64,000 bases of DNA from Terriglobales bacterium (GTDB lineage: Bacteria > Acidobacteriota > Terriglobia > Terriglobales > Acidobacteriaceae): positions 93,058-157,057 of the forward strand of contig JASHOU010000010.1 of assembly GCA_030038475.1 (NCBI GenBank), given 5' to 3'. Below, one piece after another: positions 34,892-44,576 of the stretch (position 1 is the stretch's first letter; the number at the start of each line of letters is the position of its first letter). The notes under the pieces were generated by a model that saw only the letters and a program-made list of their open reading frames with translations, had not been told where the DNA came from and did no database searches. Position numbers and translations under genes: made by a program.

Positions 34892-36046
34892 TTATTTCGA
34901 AGCGATCTCCACCGTTCGTGCATTCGCGTCAGCCAGCTTTGACACGCTTCCATCCCAAACGCTCGCCGGCACGAGCACATCGCCGCGGAAAAGCGCGCGA
35001 GCCGTTCGAATTAGGCTCGAGCGGACCACCTTCAGCCCGCTGTCGTTCTTATTGTCCACCTCAATTTCCAGCGAAAACTCGCCGCTCGGATGCTCGACAG
35101 ACAGTCGCTTCACGGCTCCCTGAGGCACGGAGACAATCCCGGATGCGACCGAACCGGCAAGAACGCACGCGGTTCCCACCGTCACTGCTCCCAGAACGCC
35201 AATCGCCGCGTGACATTTGTGTGGAATAAAGGTGCGCGTTGCCAGGTCACCACCATCCCGCGGCGGCGCGATCAACGTCATTTTCGGAACTAGCTTGGCC
35301 CGCACATCTCCCAACCCCATGCGTTCGCCCGCCGCGATGCGAATCTCTTCCAAACGCAGTTTGAATTTTTTGTCGGCATCAAGTTCCGCTGGAGTCTCAT
35401 ATCCGGATTTGCCGAAATCCGCCGCTCGCAACACGACTACCGGCATGCCATTGTCGATCAGCGTTGCTTCGATGCCGTCGATCTTGTCGTGGGCGTGACC
35501 GGTCGGCAAGAGGGCACCGCAGACCGAGCCGGCGGTATTGAGAAAATCGATGCGAATTGCTACCGCGGTGCCGGGAACGCCGGCAATCGAGGCTTCTCCT
35601 TCATAGGCAACCTCGCCGCCGGGAGTTGGTATGTGCGCGACCGCGGTATTCCCAGTGTTCACCATGTAAATCGCGACGGGCGTTACTGAATCGCGAGAGG
35701 CGACCAACCCTCGCTCGATGGCGAAAGGACCGACACCGGCCAGCATATTCCCGCAGTTGGGCGTGACATCGACCATTGGACGATCGATCGCAACCTGCGC
35801 AAAGAGATAATCGACATCGATTCCCGGACGCGAGGACCGCGAAATAATTGCGGCCTTGCTGGTCAGTGGGTCTGCGCCGCCAATGCCGTCGATCTGGCGA
35901 GCGTCGGGAGAACCCATGGCGGCGAGCAGCACGCGGTCGCGCAATTGCAGATCAGTCGGAAGATCGGTAGCCAGGAAAAAAGGCCCCTTCGAAGTGCCGC
36001 CTCTCATCAGGGTGCAGGGAACTCGGGTTTGCGAAGATCGAGCCAT
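34892..36046 (-). CDS. galD: PrpF-family isomerase, probable 4-oxalomesaconate tautomerase
   Basis: This 384-residue PrpF-fold protein has two diaminopimelate-epimerase-like halves. It starts CTLMRGGTSKGPFFLATDLP. The catalytic region has NCGNMLAGVGPFAIERGL in the first half and HKCHAAIGVLGAV in the second; the Cys pair is in place. GalD of Pseudomonas putida and LigU of Sphingobium are PrpF proteins that isomerise the 4-oxalomesaconate formed by ring cleavage. It follows galC by only 9 bp, and with galB upstream the trio reproduces the P. putida gallate set. A 2-methylaconitate isomerase role is the alternative, but no methylcitrate genes are nearby. Confidence 0.83.
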   Translation of the reverse strand: MARSSQTRVPCTLMRGGTSKGPFFLATDLPTDLQLRDRVLLAAMGSPDARQIDGIGGADPLTSKAAIISRSSRPGIDVDYLFAQVAIDRPMVDVTPNCGNMLAGVGPFAIERGLVASRDSVTPVAIYMVNTGNTAVAHIPTPGGEVAYEGEASIAGVPGTAVAIRIDFLNTAGSVCGALLPTGHAHDKIDGIEATLIDNGMPVVVLRAADFGKSGYETPAELDADKKFKLRLEEIRIAAGERMGLGDVRAKLVPKMTLIAPPRDGGDLATRTFIPHKCHAAIGVLGAVTVGTACVLAGSVASGIVSVPQGAVKRLSVEHPSGEFSLEIEVDNKNDSGLKVVRSSLIRTARALFRGDVLVPASVWDGSVSKLADANARTVEIASK

Positions 36047-36055
36047 ATCGTTTTC

Positions 36056-36733
36056 TCACAAATATTTGAGGCCGAGCTCGGTAATTTTCGGGCGCAAGCC
36101 GTAGATGTCGAGGCCAAGCTCTCCGCGAGCCAGCCGTTCCCGATTGGCTTCCTCTTTGCGAACGCGTTGTTCACATGCGGCGACTACCTCGTGCGCCGAT
36201 GCTCGCTTCACGGCCACAACTCCATCATCGTCGGCGACGACTACATCGCCCGCTTCAATGTAGGCTCCAGCGCACACCACCCCGACATTCACCGAGCCGA
36301 GCGTGGCCTTGACCGTTCCTTGTGCACTGACGGCACGGCTCCAAACCGGAAACTTCATCTCCGTTAACGGCCCAACGTCGCGACATCCCGCGTCGATCAC
36401 CAACCCTTTCACCCCGTGCGCACGCAATGAGGTTGCCAGCAGTTCGCCAAAATAACCGTCCGTACAGGGCGACGTTGGAGCTACCACGAGAACGCAACCC
36501 GATCGGCAAACCTCAACCGCAACGTGGATCATCAGATTATCCCCCGGCGGCAGCGATACCGTCACCGCCGGCCCAGCGATTGCAGCGCCCGCGTAAATCG
36601 GCCGCATGTAAGAAGCGAGCAATCCGCAACGTCCCTGAGCTTCATGCACGGTAGCCACGCCATATTTCTCCAGCGCCGCCACAGCTTCTGCCGGCGGCTG
36701 TTCCACGTTGCGGACCACGACCGGCTGGTTCAT
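36056..36733 (-). CDS. galC: 4-carboxy-4-hydroxy-2-oxoadipate aldolase (RraA-like)
   Basis: The 225-residue RraA/HMG-aldolase-fold protein carries [21 protein letters not shown] and the Arg-Asp motif [12 protein letters not shown], which binds substrate and divalent metal. It cleaves 4-carboxy-4-hydroxy-2-oxoadipate to pyruvate and oxaloacetate in the protocatechuate 4,5- and gallate routes. The ATG at 36733 overlaps the galB stop by 4 bp (ATGA), so the two are coupled; a longer frame reaching 37126 is an overlap artefact. True RraA proteins lack such a pathway context, so the aldolase call is favoured. Confidence 0.87.
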   Translation of the reverse strand: MNQPVVVRNVEQPPAEAVAALEKYGVATVHEAQGRCGLLASYMRPIYAGAAIAGPAVTVSLPPGDNLMIHVAVEVCRSGCVLVVAPTSPCTDGYFGELLATSLRAHGVKGLVIDAGCRDVGPLTEMKFPVWSRAVSAQGTVKATLGSVNVGVVCAGAYIEAGDVVVADDDGVVAVKRASAHEVVAACEQRVRKEEANRERLARGELGLDIYGLRPKITELGLKYL

Positions 36734-37470
36734 TGCAACTCCTCCGTTACTTGCGGGAAGACGCGCTGATACGCTTCTGCATATTGGATGCTCTTGCTCG
36801 AATTGCGTGCGGCCTGCACGCCGCGCTGCAATGCCACGCGCTCGTAGTAATGCCACAAATGTTCCTGCGCCTTCATTTCCTGGAATGCCGCGTATTTCTT
36901 TGGCCACACCGGAGTGATATCCAGGAGCACCTGCGGCTTCCATTCGCTCTGCTCCGGCTGATGCGGTTCGAACAGAAAAACCGGCAGTGCGCCGATCACC
37001 GGCGTGCCCGGTTCGTGTCCATGCGCCTGCGCCACAATGCGAGCCTCCTGCGCGATATGAGAAACCAGCGGATGATCGAAATTGTATGGATCTTTGAGCG
37101 AGTGCGTGAGCACGAATTCCGGGCAAATCTTGCGGTAAAGCCCGGCGAGATCATAAAGAGTGCTGTCCGGTATTCGCATCGGATAATCGCCGACGTCAAA
37201 GAAAATCGCCTTTGCGCCGAGGATCTCTGCTGCCCGTGTTGCCTCTTCCTTTCTATTGGCCTTTACCTTGTCGAGCGTCATTCCCGGCTCGCGCCAAAGC
37301 TTTGCCGATTCGCCGCGTTCGCCGAACGACAGGCACACCACGGTGATTTCCCATCCACGACCGGCATACAGTGCGATTGCTCCTCCCGCGCGCCAAACAA
37401 AATCGGCCGAATGCGCGCTGACCACCAGCGCTGTTTTCTTCTCTGTCTTCTTGTCAGCCACAATGTGCAC
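36730..37470 (-). CDS. galB: PIG-L-fold 4-oxalomesaconate hydratase
   Basis: This 246-residue LmbE/PIG-L fold protein begins [25 protein letters not shown]. The usual AHPDD zinc motif is replaced by AHSAD, and the downstream histidines lie in [18 protein letters not shown]. GalB of P. putida is a PIG-L protein that hydrates 4-oxalomesaconate to 4-carboxy-4-hydroxy-2-oxoadipate, and the AHSAD variant fits that branch better than the deacetylases. The start is a GTG at 37470; a second GTG at 37461 sits at better spacing from AAGGG. It is followed by galC with a 4-bp overlap and preceded by the dioxygenase gene 115 bp upstream. Confidence 0.82.
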   Translation of the reverse strand: MHIVADKKTEKKTALVVSAHSADFVWRAGGAIALYAGRGWEITVVCLSFGERGESAKLWREPGMTLDKVKANRKEEATRAAEILGAKAIFFDVGDYPMRIPDSTLYDLAGLYRKICPEFVLTHSLKDPYNFDHPLVSHIAQEARIVAQAHGHEPGTPVIGALPVFLFEPHQPEQSEWKPQVLLDITPVWPKKYAAFQEMKAQEHLWHYYERVALQRGVQAARNSSKSIQYAEAYQRVFPQVTEELQ

Positions 37471-37585
37471 CCTTGAATCTGGATTGCCAAAAGCTGCTCA
37501 AACGCGGGCTCAGCTTACGCTCCGCTCCATCGGTCATATTTTTGGATAACAAAGTCTGCCACTGGATATCAGAGTCCGTCGCTGC

Positions 37586-38560
37586 TCATCTTTTGACGGC
37601 TGTTTCCACCTCCACCGGAGGCGTACCGTAAGTGTGAAAAGACTCAATCGTCTTCAAACCCCACGCTTGCCCTTTTTTGCGCTCGGCCTCGCTCCAGCGA
37701 ATCGGCTTCCAGTCAGGCGCTAAAATCAGGCGCGCTCCTGCATTGCAAACTTCCACGCGGTTCCCGCCGGGCTCGTACACATACAGAAAAAAAGTCTGCT
37801 GGATCGCGTGTTTGTGCGGACCTGTCTCAATGTAGACGCCATTTTCCAGGCAAATATCTGCGGCCAGCAGCACTTCTTCGCGGCTGTTCACGGCGTAAGT
37901 AACATGGTGAAACCGTCCCTTGGTTCCGGTGTGGTCGCGCGTGTAGGCAAAGTCGCAGCTCTTGTTGGTGCACGTCATCCACAGCGCGGCCTCCGAGCCG
38001 TCATCGAGCACGATTTGCTCTGTCAACCGAAAGCCAAGATACTTCTCAAAAAACTTGCGATTCGCTTCGATATCGACCGCCAGCCCGTTCCAGTGATCGA
38101 GCCGACGCACGTTGATGCCGCGCGCCGGAAAGCGCTGCGCCTGATTTTTCAGCGCCGGCCGCAACTCTGGCGGAGCCTGATACCACTGGGTTTCATAATA
38201 GAGCTCTATTTTGTGCCCGTCCGGGTCACGGCACAGAAACGCGGGACCATGCGCCAAATCGCCATCCGACCAGCCGATGTCGAAGCCCGATCCTTTCAGC
38301 GCCGCTACTCGCCGCTCCAGCGCCTGCGGACTCCTCGTGCGATACGCCACGTGACCCAGACCCGGTAATTTCGACGACGTAAGCTTCAACGAATGTCGCT
38401 CATAGTCGTCGTATGCGTGCAGGTAAACCGACTCCCCCTCGCGTCCGCTCTCCGTCATTCCCATCACGTCGACGAAGAAACGCAGGCTCTCCTCCGGCTT
38501 TGGCGTCAGCAATTCCAAATGGCCGAGATGCGCCAAATCCATAATCGGTTCATCTTGCAT
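37586..38560 (-). CDS. Type I (VOC-superfamily) extradiol ring-cleavage dioxygenase
   Basis: This 324-residue protein has two tandem VOC domains, as in catechol 2,3-dioxygenase. The N-terminal copy is inactive. The C-terminal copy carries the 2-His-1-carboxylate iron site: His in RLDHWNGLAVD (about 156), His in GRFHHVTYAV (about 219) and Glu in PGGNRVEVCN (about 270). A second-sphere His (TGPHKHAIQQTFFLY) and Tyr are also present. The ATG at 38560 has GGAGGTG upstream. Gallate and protocatechuate 4,5-dioxygenases are type II enzymes; none is encoded here, so this VOC enzyme may fill that role ahead of galB-C-D. Its substrate could instead be a simpler catechol. Confidence 0.87.
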   Translation of the reverse strand: MQDEPIMDLAHLGHLELLTPKPEESLRFFVDVMGMTESGREGESVYLHAYDDYERHSLKLTSSKLPGLGHVAYRTRSPQALERRVAALKGSGFDIGWSDGDLAHGPAFLCRDPDGHKIELYYETQWYQAPPELRPALKNQAQRFPARGINVRRLDHWNGLAVDIEANRKFFEKYLGFRLTEQIVLDDGSEAALWMTCTNKSCDFAYTRDHTGTKGRFHHVTYAVNSREEVLLAADICLENGVYIETGPHKHAIQQTFFLYVYEPGGNRVEVCNAGARLILAPDWKPIRWSEAERKKGQAWGLKTIESFHTYGTPPVEVETAVKR

Positions 38561-38631
38561 AGGCACCTCCGCACCGCCCTAGACAACCGCTCTGCATACC
38601 TCTCACTTTTGTGAGCGCCTGTCAAGCAAAG

Positions 38632-38680
38632 CCAGCGAGAAGTAGTGGTGCAGTTTGAACTGCACCACTACCCAGCGAGA
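38632..38680. mobile_element. Palindromic mini-element, copy 2, with 9-bp target duplication
   Basis: Arms GTAGTGGTGCAGTT (38642-38655) and AACTGCACCACTAC (38658-38671) are perfect complements around a TG loop. The 31-bp unit 38641-38671 is flanked exactly by CCAGCGAGA at 38632-38640 and 38672-38680. Ends (GTAGTGG...CCACTAC) and centre (CAGTTTGA) match copy 1 at 19915-19941. It sits between the dioxygenase and metF promoters. Confidence 0.65.
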
Positions 38681-38750
38681 CAGGGTTCGCAGCTTTAACC
38701 CCAAACCTCACCTCCGGCTGGAGAGGGAAACAGTCTTTCCTGACCCGCAC

Positions 38751-38780
38751 TTGACAACTATTCCCGGAAGTGACGAGAAT
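38751..38780 (+). promoter_or_regulatory. Putative metF promoter
   Basis: TTGACA (38751-38756, a perfect -35) and GAGAAT (38775-38780) are 18 bp apart. The predicted transcript start falls on the palindrome at 38786-38799, which argues for control by a repressor there. Confidence 0.5.
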
Positions 38781-38785
38781 GCAGA

Positions 38786-38799
38786 TTCAGTATACTGAA
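38786..38799. promoter_or_regulatory. Operator palindrome in front of metF
   Basis: TTCAGTATACTGAA is a perfect 14-bp palindrome, 12 bp before the metF ATG. It is the same motif, with one or two changes, as the sites before ligM (41194-41207) and marR (41989-42002). Confidence 0.65.
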
Positions 38800-38811
38800 C
38801 ATTGGGACTGC

Positions 38812-41153
<2,342 letters not shown>

Positions 41154-41161
41154 TTAATCGT

Positions 41162-41198
41162 CGGAACGATGCCATCCCATCGGTCACACATCGTTCCG
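41162..41198. promoter_or_regulatory. Inverted repeat in the ligM leader
   Basis: CGGAACGATG (41162-41171) and CATCGTTCCG (41189-41198) are perfect 10-bp arms 17 bp apart, just downstream of the ligM promoter. It could be a second regulator site or a leader hairpin; its distal arm overlaps the -10/operator. Confidence 0.45.
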
Positions 41199-41225
41199 TA
41201 TACTGAACCTGAGCGAATTTTGCAA
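41194..41225 (-). promoter_or_regulatory. ligM promoter with overlapping operator
   Basis: On the minus strand TTGCAA (41225-41220) and TATACG (41202-41197) are 17 bp apart. The near-palindrome TTCCGTATACTGAA (41194-41207) covers the -10 box and differs at one base from the metF site, so it is a likely MarR operator. Confidence 0.6.
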
Positions 41226-41299
41226 GGCCTGTGCAAAGATTTTGGGTGTTACAGTGCCGGGGCACCGCCACGCCCGGTTTTGGCGTAATGGGGAGGGGT

Positions 41300-41896
41300 T
41301 CACCGCTGCGGTAAGTAACTGCTTTCGGATTCAGCTTTAGTGAGGTAGGAGCGGTCCAGGGGCGCGCGGCTTTCTTCATTGTTTAAGTGCACAAATTTTT
41401 TGAGAAGCCGGAGAAATATCTTCTGCTCTTCCTGGCTGAGCGCCTGCAGCAAGCGCCGATTCAGTACCCGCTCCGATCGGACGAGCTTTTTCAGAAGGCC
41501 GGCCCCTGAAGGCGTGAGATGCAGCAGCCGAAAACGCTTGCTGCTCGTCGGCACCATCCGTTTTACCAATCCGCGCTCTTCCAGCCGCACAGCCAGATTT
41601 GCCGCTGTTGAAGTATCCAGAGCGCACAACCGCGCCAGCGTCACCTGGTCGATGCCAGGGTTGTCCTTAAGAATTCGCAACACAGCATATTGGACCGGGG
41701 TTACGCCGTTGCCGATGGTCGAGAAGAACATCGAGACGGCGATTTGATGAGCTCGGCGAATCAGGTGACCGGGATGATCATAAAGTTCGTTAAATAATTC
41801 GTCGCCCCGTCTGGTGCTCCCGTTCGATGCCGATCTGACCGATGCTGACCTGACCGATGACGACCTAATGGATGATGATCTCCCGCGGCGAGTCAT
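41300..41896 (-). CDS. MarR-family transcriptional regulator
   Basis: The 198-residue product has a winged helix: NGVTPVQYAVLRILKDNPGIDQVTLARLCALDTSTAANLAVRLEERGLVKRMVPTSSKRFRLLHLTPSGAGLLKKL. The wing and dimer helices are complete. MarR proteins usually repress aromatic-degradation genes and are released by the aromatic ligand. The first ~30 residues are Ser/Arg-rich (SIRSSSVRSASVRSAS) and come from a 15-bp tandem repeat in the DNA, so they are probably disordered. The ATG at 41896 is chosen. It lies 206 bp upstream of ligM on the same strand, and its own leader carries the shared palindrome. Confidence 0.88.
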   Translation of the reverse strand: MTRRGRSSSIRSSSVRSASVRSASNGSTRRGDELFNELYDHPGHLIRRAHQIAVSMFFSTIGNGVTPVQYAVLRILKDNPGIDQVTLARLCALDTSTAANLAVRLEERGLVKRMVPTSSKRFRLLHLTPSGAGLLKKLVRSERVLNRRLLQALSQEEQKIFLRLLKKFVHLNNEESRAPLDRSYLTKAESESSYLPQR

Positions 41897-41986
41897 GAGA
41901 CGTCTGTCGTAAGCGCGCTCTCCTTCGACTTCGCCAAGGAGTTTAGCACAGCGTCCGCGCGGCAATCCGCATCGACTGCCGTCGAA

Positions 41987-42004
41987 CATTGAGTGTACTC
42001 AATG
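41987..42004. promoter_or_regulatory. Operator palindrome in front of marR
   Basis: CATTGAGTGTACTCAATG has perfect 8-bp arms around GT. Its core TTGAGTGTACTCAA matches the metF and ligM sites (shared form TTSMGTRTACTSAA). On the minus strand a TATCAT -10-like box abuts it. The distance to the marR ATG is about 90 bp. Confidence 0.6.
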
Positions 42005-42170
42005 ATAATGATGGCAGACACCGCAGCAGGTGCCATCCCAGGATGATGCCGCGCCGTTGAAGTGGAATGCCGGGCGTCCCCGCCCGGACGTACGCTTTGA
42101 ATACGCTCGAGGCTGGACGGGCGAGACGCCCGTCCCTCCATCGTGTGACTGATTTGGGCGGTCACAGCTC

Positions 42171-43280
42171 CTAGTGGCCAAAGCTTGCCTGGATCACCGC
42201 CCACGTAGCGATCACACTTGCGGCGGTGGTGAAGGCTCCGTACTTCGAATAGATCTGTCCCGCCTCCTGTTTGGCTTGCTCGATGTTTCCCGACGGATTG
42301 GGAATCTGCGGATCGGACGCGTTGCGAATGGCGTGCCACTTCACGTTGGGAAACTGTTGCAGCGCGTTGCCAACCATGGCGTCTCCCATGTCACAGGCCT
42401 GGCCGAGTCCCTGAAGTTTGTAGTAATCGGTGGAGTCGTCGAAGCCGAAGAAATCGGTGGTGACAATGGTATCTTGAGCCGTGTCCCACAGCTTGGGAAC
42501 CGGCCGCGCACCCTGAATGCGCGAGGCGTTGACCTTGGTCAGCGCAGGCGTGATGGCCTGAATCGCTCCCGCGGGGATGGCCGAGGTCGAATAGGAAGCC
42601 TTCGCCCAAGGCTCGCTCTTGAACTGCGTGGTGCAGTCGAATCTGGTTTTTCCGGCGATGACCACGTCGCCGAGAGCCACCGCGCTTCCGATTCCACCGC
42701 CGGTTCCGGTGGTGATGAAAAGCTTCGGCGAGACGGTCTGCACGATCTCCGTAATAAGCTTGCGAACAGGGTAGGCCGGGCCGTCGTAATCCAGATGCAA
42801 TCCCGACTTCATGAGCAGCACGCGGGCGCTTCCGATCTTGCAGGGAAAATAGAGCGCGAGACTGTGGTAGTAGCGCGCCATTTCCTTCGAAGTATCGTTA
42901 AAAGGAGCGTCACCCCCGGTGACCAGCGGGATGTAACTCTGAACGTTGTGCCGATATTCATACCACTCCGATACGGGATAGCCGGGAGTCATGAGCGCGG
43001 CCAGCGCGGCCGCTTCGGCCGAGGTCCAGGTGACGACGACGGCGTCGTAGCCCTTGAACTTCGATAGATCGTCGGTTTCGGCAGGCGCCGGTTTCAGCGG
43101 CTGCGGCGTGGGCTTGGTGGCCGCAGGCCACGGGACCATGCTCGGCAGGCGTTCGTTTTCGCTGAGGAAAGCGGCTTCGACTCCGGCAGCTTTGAAACGC
43201 TCCTGCGGGTGCTCAGGATCGTAATTGAGGCGAAGATCTTCGACATTGAGGGTGTGGTGCGGCGTAACTAGGTGTGCCAT
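42171..43280 (-). CDS. Nucleoside-phosphorylase-superfamily protein (PNP/MTAN fold)
   Basis: The 369-residue product starts at the ATG at 43280, behind AAGGAGAA. After a ~60-residue non-conserved, Pro-rich start, the phosphorylase fold appears: FKGYDAVVVTWTSAEAAALAALM, the phosphate/ribose-type glycine motif PKLFITTGTGGGIGSAVALGDVVIAG, and the C-terminal end CDMGDAMVGNALQQFPNVKWHAIRNASDPQIPN with the base-binding Asp region. The function could be nucleosidase, phosphorylase or a nucleotide-sensing domain. It follows a papain-like gene by 117 bp on the same strand, and no salvage gene is nearby, so a specialised role is possible. Confidence 0.75.
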   Translation of the reverse strand: MAHLVTPHHTLNVEDLRLNYDPEHPQERFKAAGVEAAFLSENERLPSMVPWPAATKPTPQPLKPAPAETDDLSKFKGYDAVVVTWTSAEAAALAALMTPGYPVSEWYEYRHNVQSYIPLVTGGDAPFNDTSKEMARYYHSLALYFPCKIGSARVLLMKSGLHLDYDGPAYPVRKLITEIVQTVSPKLFITTGTGGGIGSAVALGDVVIAGKTRFDCTTQFKSEPWAKASYSTSAIPAGAIQAITPALTKVNASRIQGARPVPKLWDTAQDTIVTTDFFGFDDSTDYYKLQGLGQACDMGDAMVGNALQQFPNVKWHAIRNASDPQIPNPSGNIEQAKQEAGQIYSKYGAFTTAASVIATWAVIQASFGH

Positions 43281-43397
43281 GGAATAGTTCTCCTTTGCGA
43301 GCGCCGTACGCGCGCGCTGATTGTGCGGGGAAGAAATGTGGAACAACAAGCAAGTGCCCGGCTGTAGCGTCGCAGCCAGGCACTGCCGGTGAATTCG

Positions 43398-44183
43398 TCA
43401 GGCCGCGAGTGGCTGGCCCTTGGGGAAAGCGGACTTCAGATCGCCCATATCGGTTTCGAGTTGCTGCCAGTTGAATCCGGCCGGACATTTGCCGGCTTTG
43501 ACCCAATCCGGGCTGAGCAGGCCGTAAGCCTCGTCGCAATAGGCGTTCCAGAACTGCCAGGTCATGCGTATGTACTCGCCCCAGGTGATGCAGGTAAGTC
43601 CGCGGGCATCGTAGGCAACGATGGGTACGGCGTGGCCGCCCCACGAACCGGGCGCGCCCTGGCCGGTTGGTCCGCCGGCTGGAACCGTCCAAACCGTCTG
43701 GCCCTGCGCCGAAAGCGGCATTTGCAGGCCGATGTAGCAGTTGCCGAAGATGTACACCGCATCCTTGATCCCTTGCAGATTCTGCGGCTCGATTGCGCAA
43801 AACGCGCTCAGCTGATTACCGTCGACCGGATTCGCCAGCCAATAGTTGAGCACGTTGATCTCAACCGCGCCGCGGTCCGATTTCGGATTGTCAGGATTAT
43901 AGTGACCGACAATCTCGTAGAGTTTCAAAATATCTGGATCGGGAATGATTTGCTGCTTGCCTTGTGCTTCGGCAGTCCATTGTTGAACGCAATGGCCGAC
44001 GGCGGCGCAGGTGCAATCGCCCAGCTTGTCGTTCAACATCATGCCCAGGTTGGTGATTTTGCTGTCGTAGCTCTTGGCCGCCGGGGGCTCCGGAAGCGTG
44101 GCCGTGTACTTGCTTAGCAGCGGCACGCGCGGGTCGTGGTGAGCGGTTTGCTTTCCGAGTTTTACCTTTGTGAAGTCGACCAT
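43398..44183 (-). CDS. Papain-like (C1/C39-fold) cysteine-protease-like protein
   Basis: This 261-residue protein has no signal peptide. A catalytic-Cys-like motif is LGDCTCAAVGHCVQQW near residue 55, and a His lies in SWGGHAVPIVAYDARGL near residue 175, followed by ITWGEYIRMTWQFWNAYCDEAYGLL. This Cys-His order and the GGHAV pattern resemble papain- or C39-like peptidases and transglutaminases, but I cannot name the family. AGGAG precedes the ATG at 44183. Its downstream partner encodes a phosphorylase-fold protein. Substrate unknown; a scaffold without activity is possible. Confidence 0.6.
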   Translation of the reverse strand: MVDFTKVKLGKQTAHHDPRVPLLSKYTATLPEPPAAKSYDSKITNLGMMLNDKLGDCTCAAVGHCVQQWTAEAQGKQQIIPDPDILKLYEIVGHYNPDNPKSDRGAVEINVLNYWLANPVDGNQLSAFCAIEPQNLQGIKDAVYIFGNCYIGLQMPLSAQGQTVWTVPAGGPTGQGAPGSWGGHAVPIVAYDARGLTCITWGEYIRMTWQFWNAYCDEAYGLLSPDWVKAGKCPAGFNWQQLETDMGDLKSAFPKGQPLAA

Positions 44184-44576
44184 GACGTTAGCTCCTATCG
44201 TTGGAACGTTGGGGGGACGTCGGGGAGATTGGGGCGCCGGGCAGTGTTTTGCCCGAAACCCACGTCATCCTTAAATACAGAACGAAAAAATCGGGTATTT
44301 CCCTTCGTCTCGATTTCCCGATCCAGCTAGCGCAGTCCCGCAATCGCTTGGCCGGGAGCTCGACATTTCTGTTCACGCCGGTCTTTATGCGCTCTTTACG
44401 AACTGTTTAGGCGTTCTTTACGGGTTTTCAGATGTTATGGTTGTTTGCCCACGCGGAAAACCAGAGCAAACATCGTTATAGCCATGCGGTTCGGGGTTAA
44501 GCGGCGGTCGTTCGCCGCCTAATACCGGGGCTGGCACCGATTCGCCAAAGAGATGAGAAAGGACGCGTTCTAAATC
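44184..44576. other. Divergent intergenic region without a gene
   Basis: This 393-bp region separates the papain-like gene from the porin gene. It holds a G/C-rich hairpin, GCGGCG (44501-44506) with CGCCGC (44513-44518), in the porin leader. AT-rich sequence near 44260-44450 could contain promoters. No conserved RNA class was recognised. Confidence 0.5.

Noticed and set aside
36056..37126. Longer GalC frame reaching back over galB
   Set aside because: The extension overlaps galB in another frame; ATG 36733 with ATGA coupling explains the gene.
38770..38811. Earlier metF starts (GTG 38770, ATG 38779)
   Set aside because: They would place the shared operator palindrome and the predicted transcript start inside the coding region.
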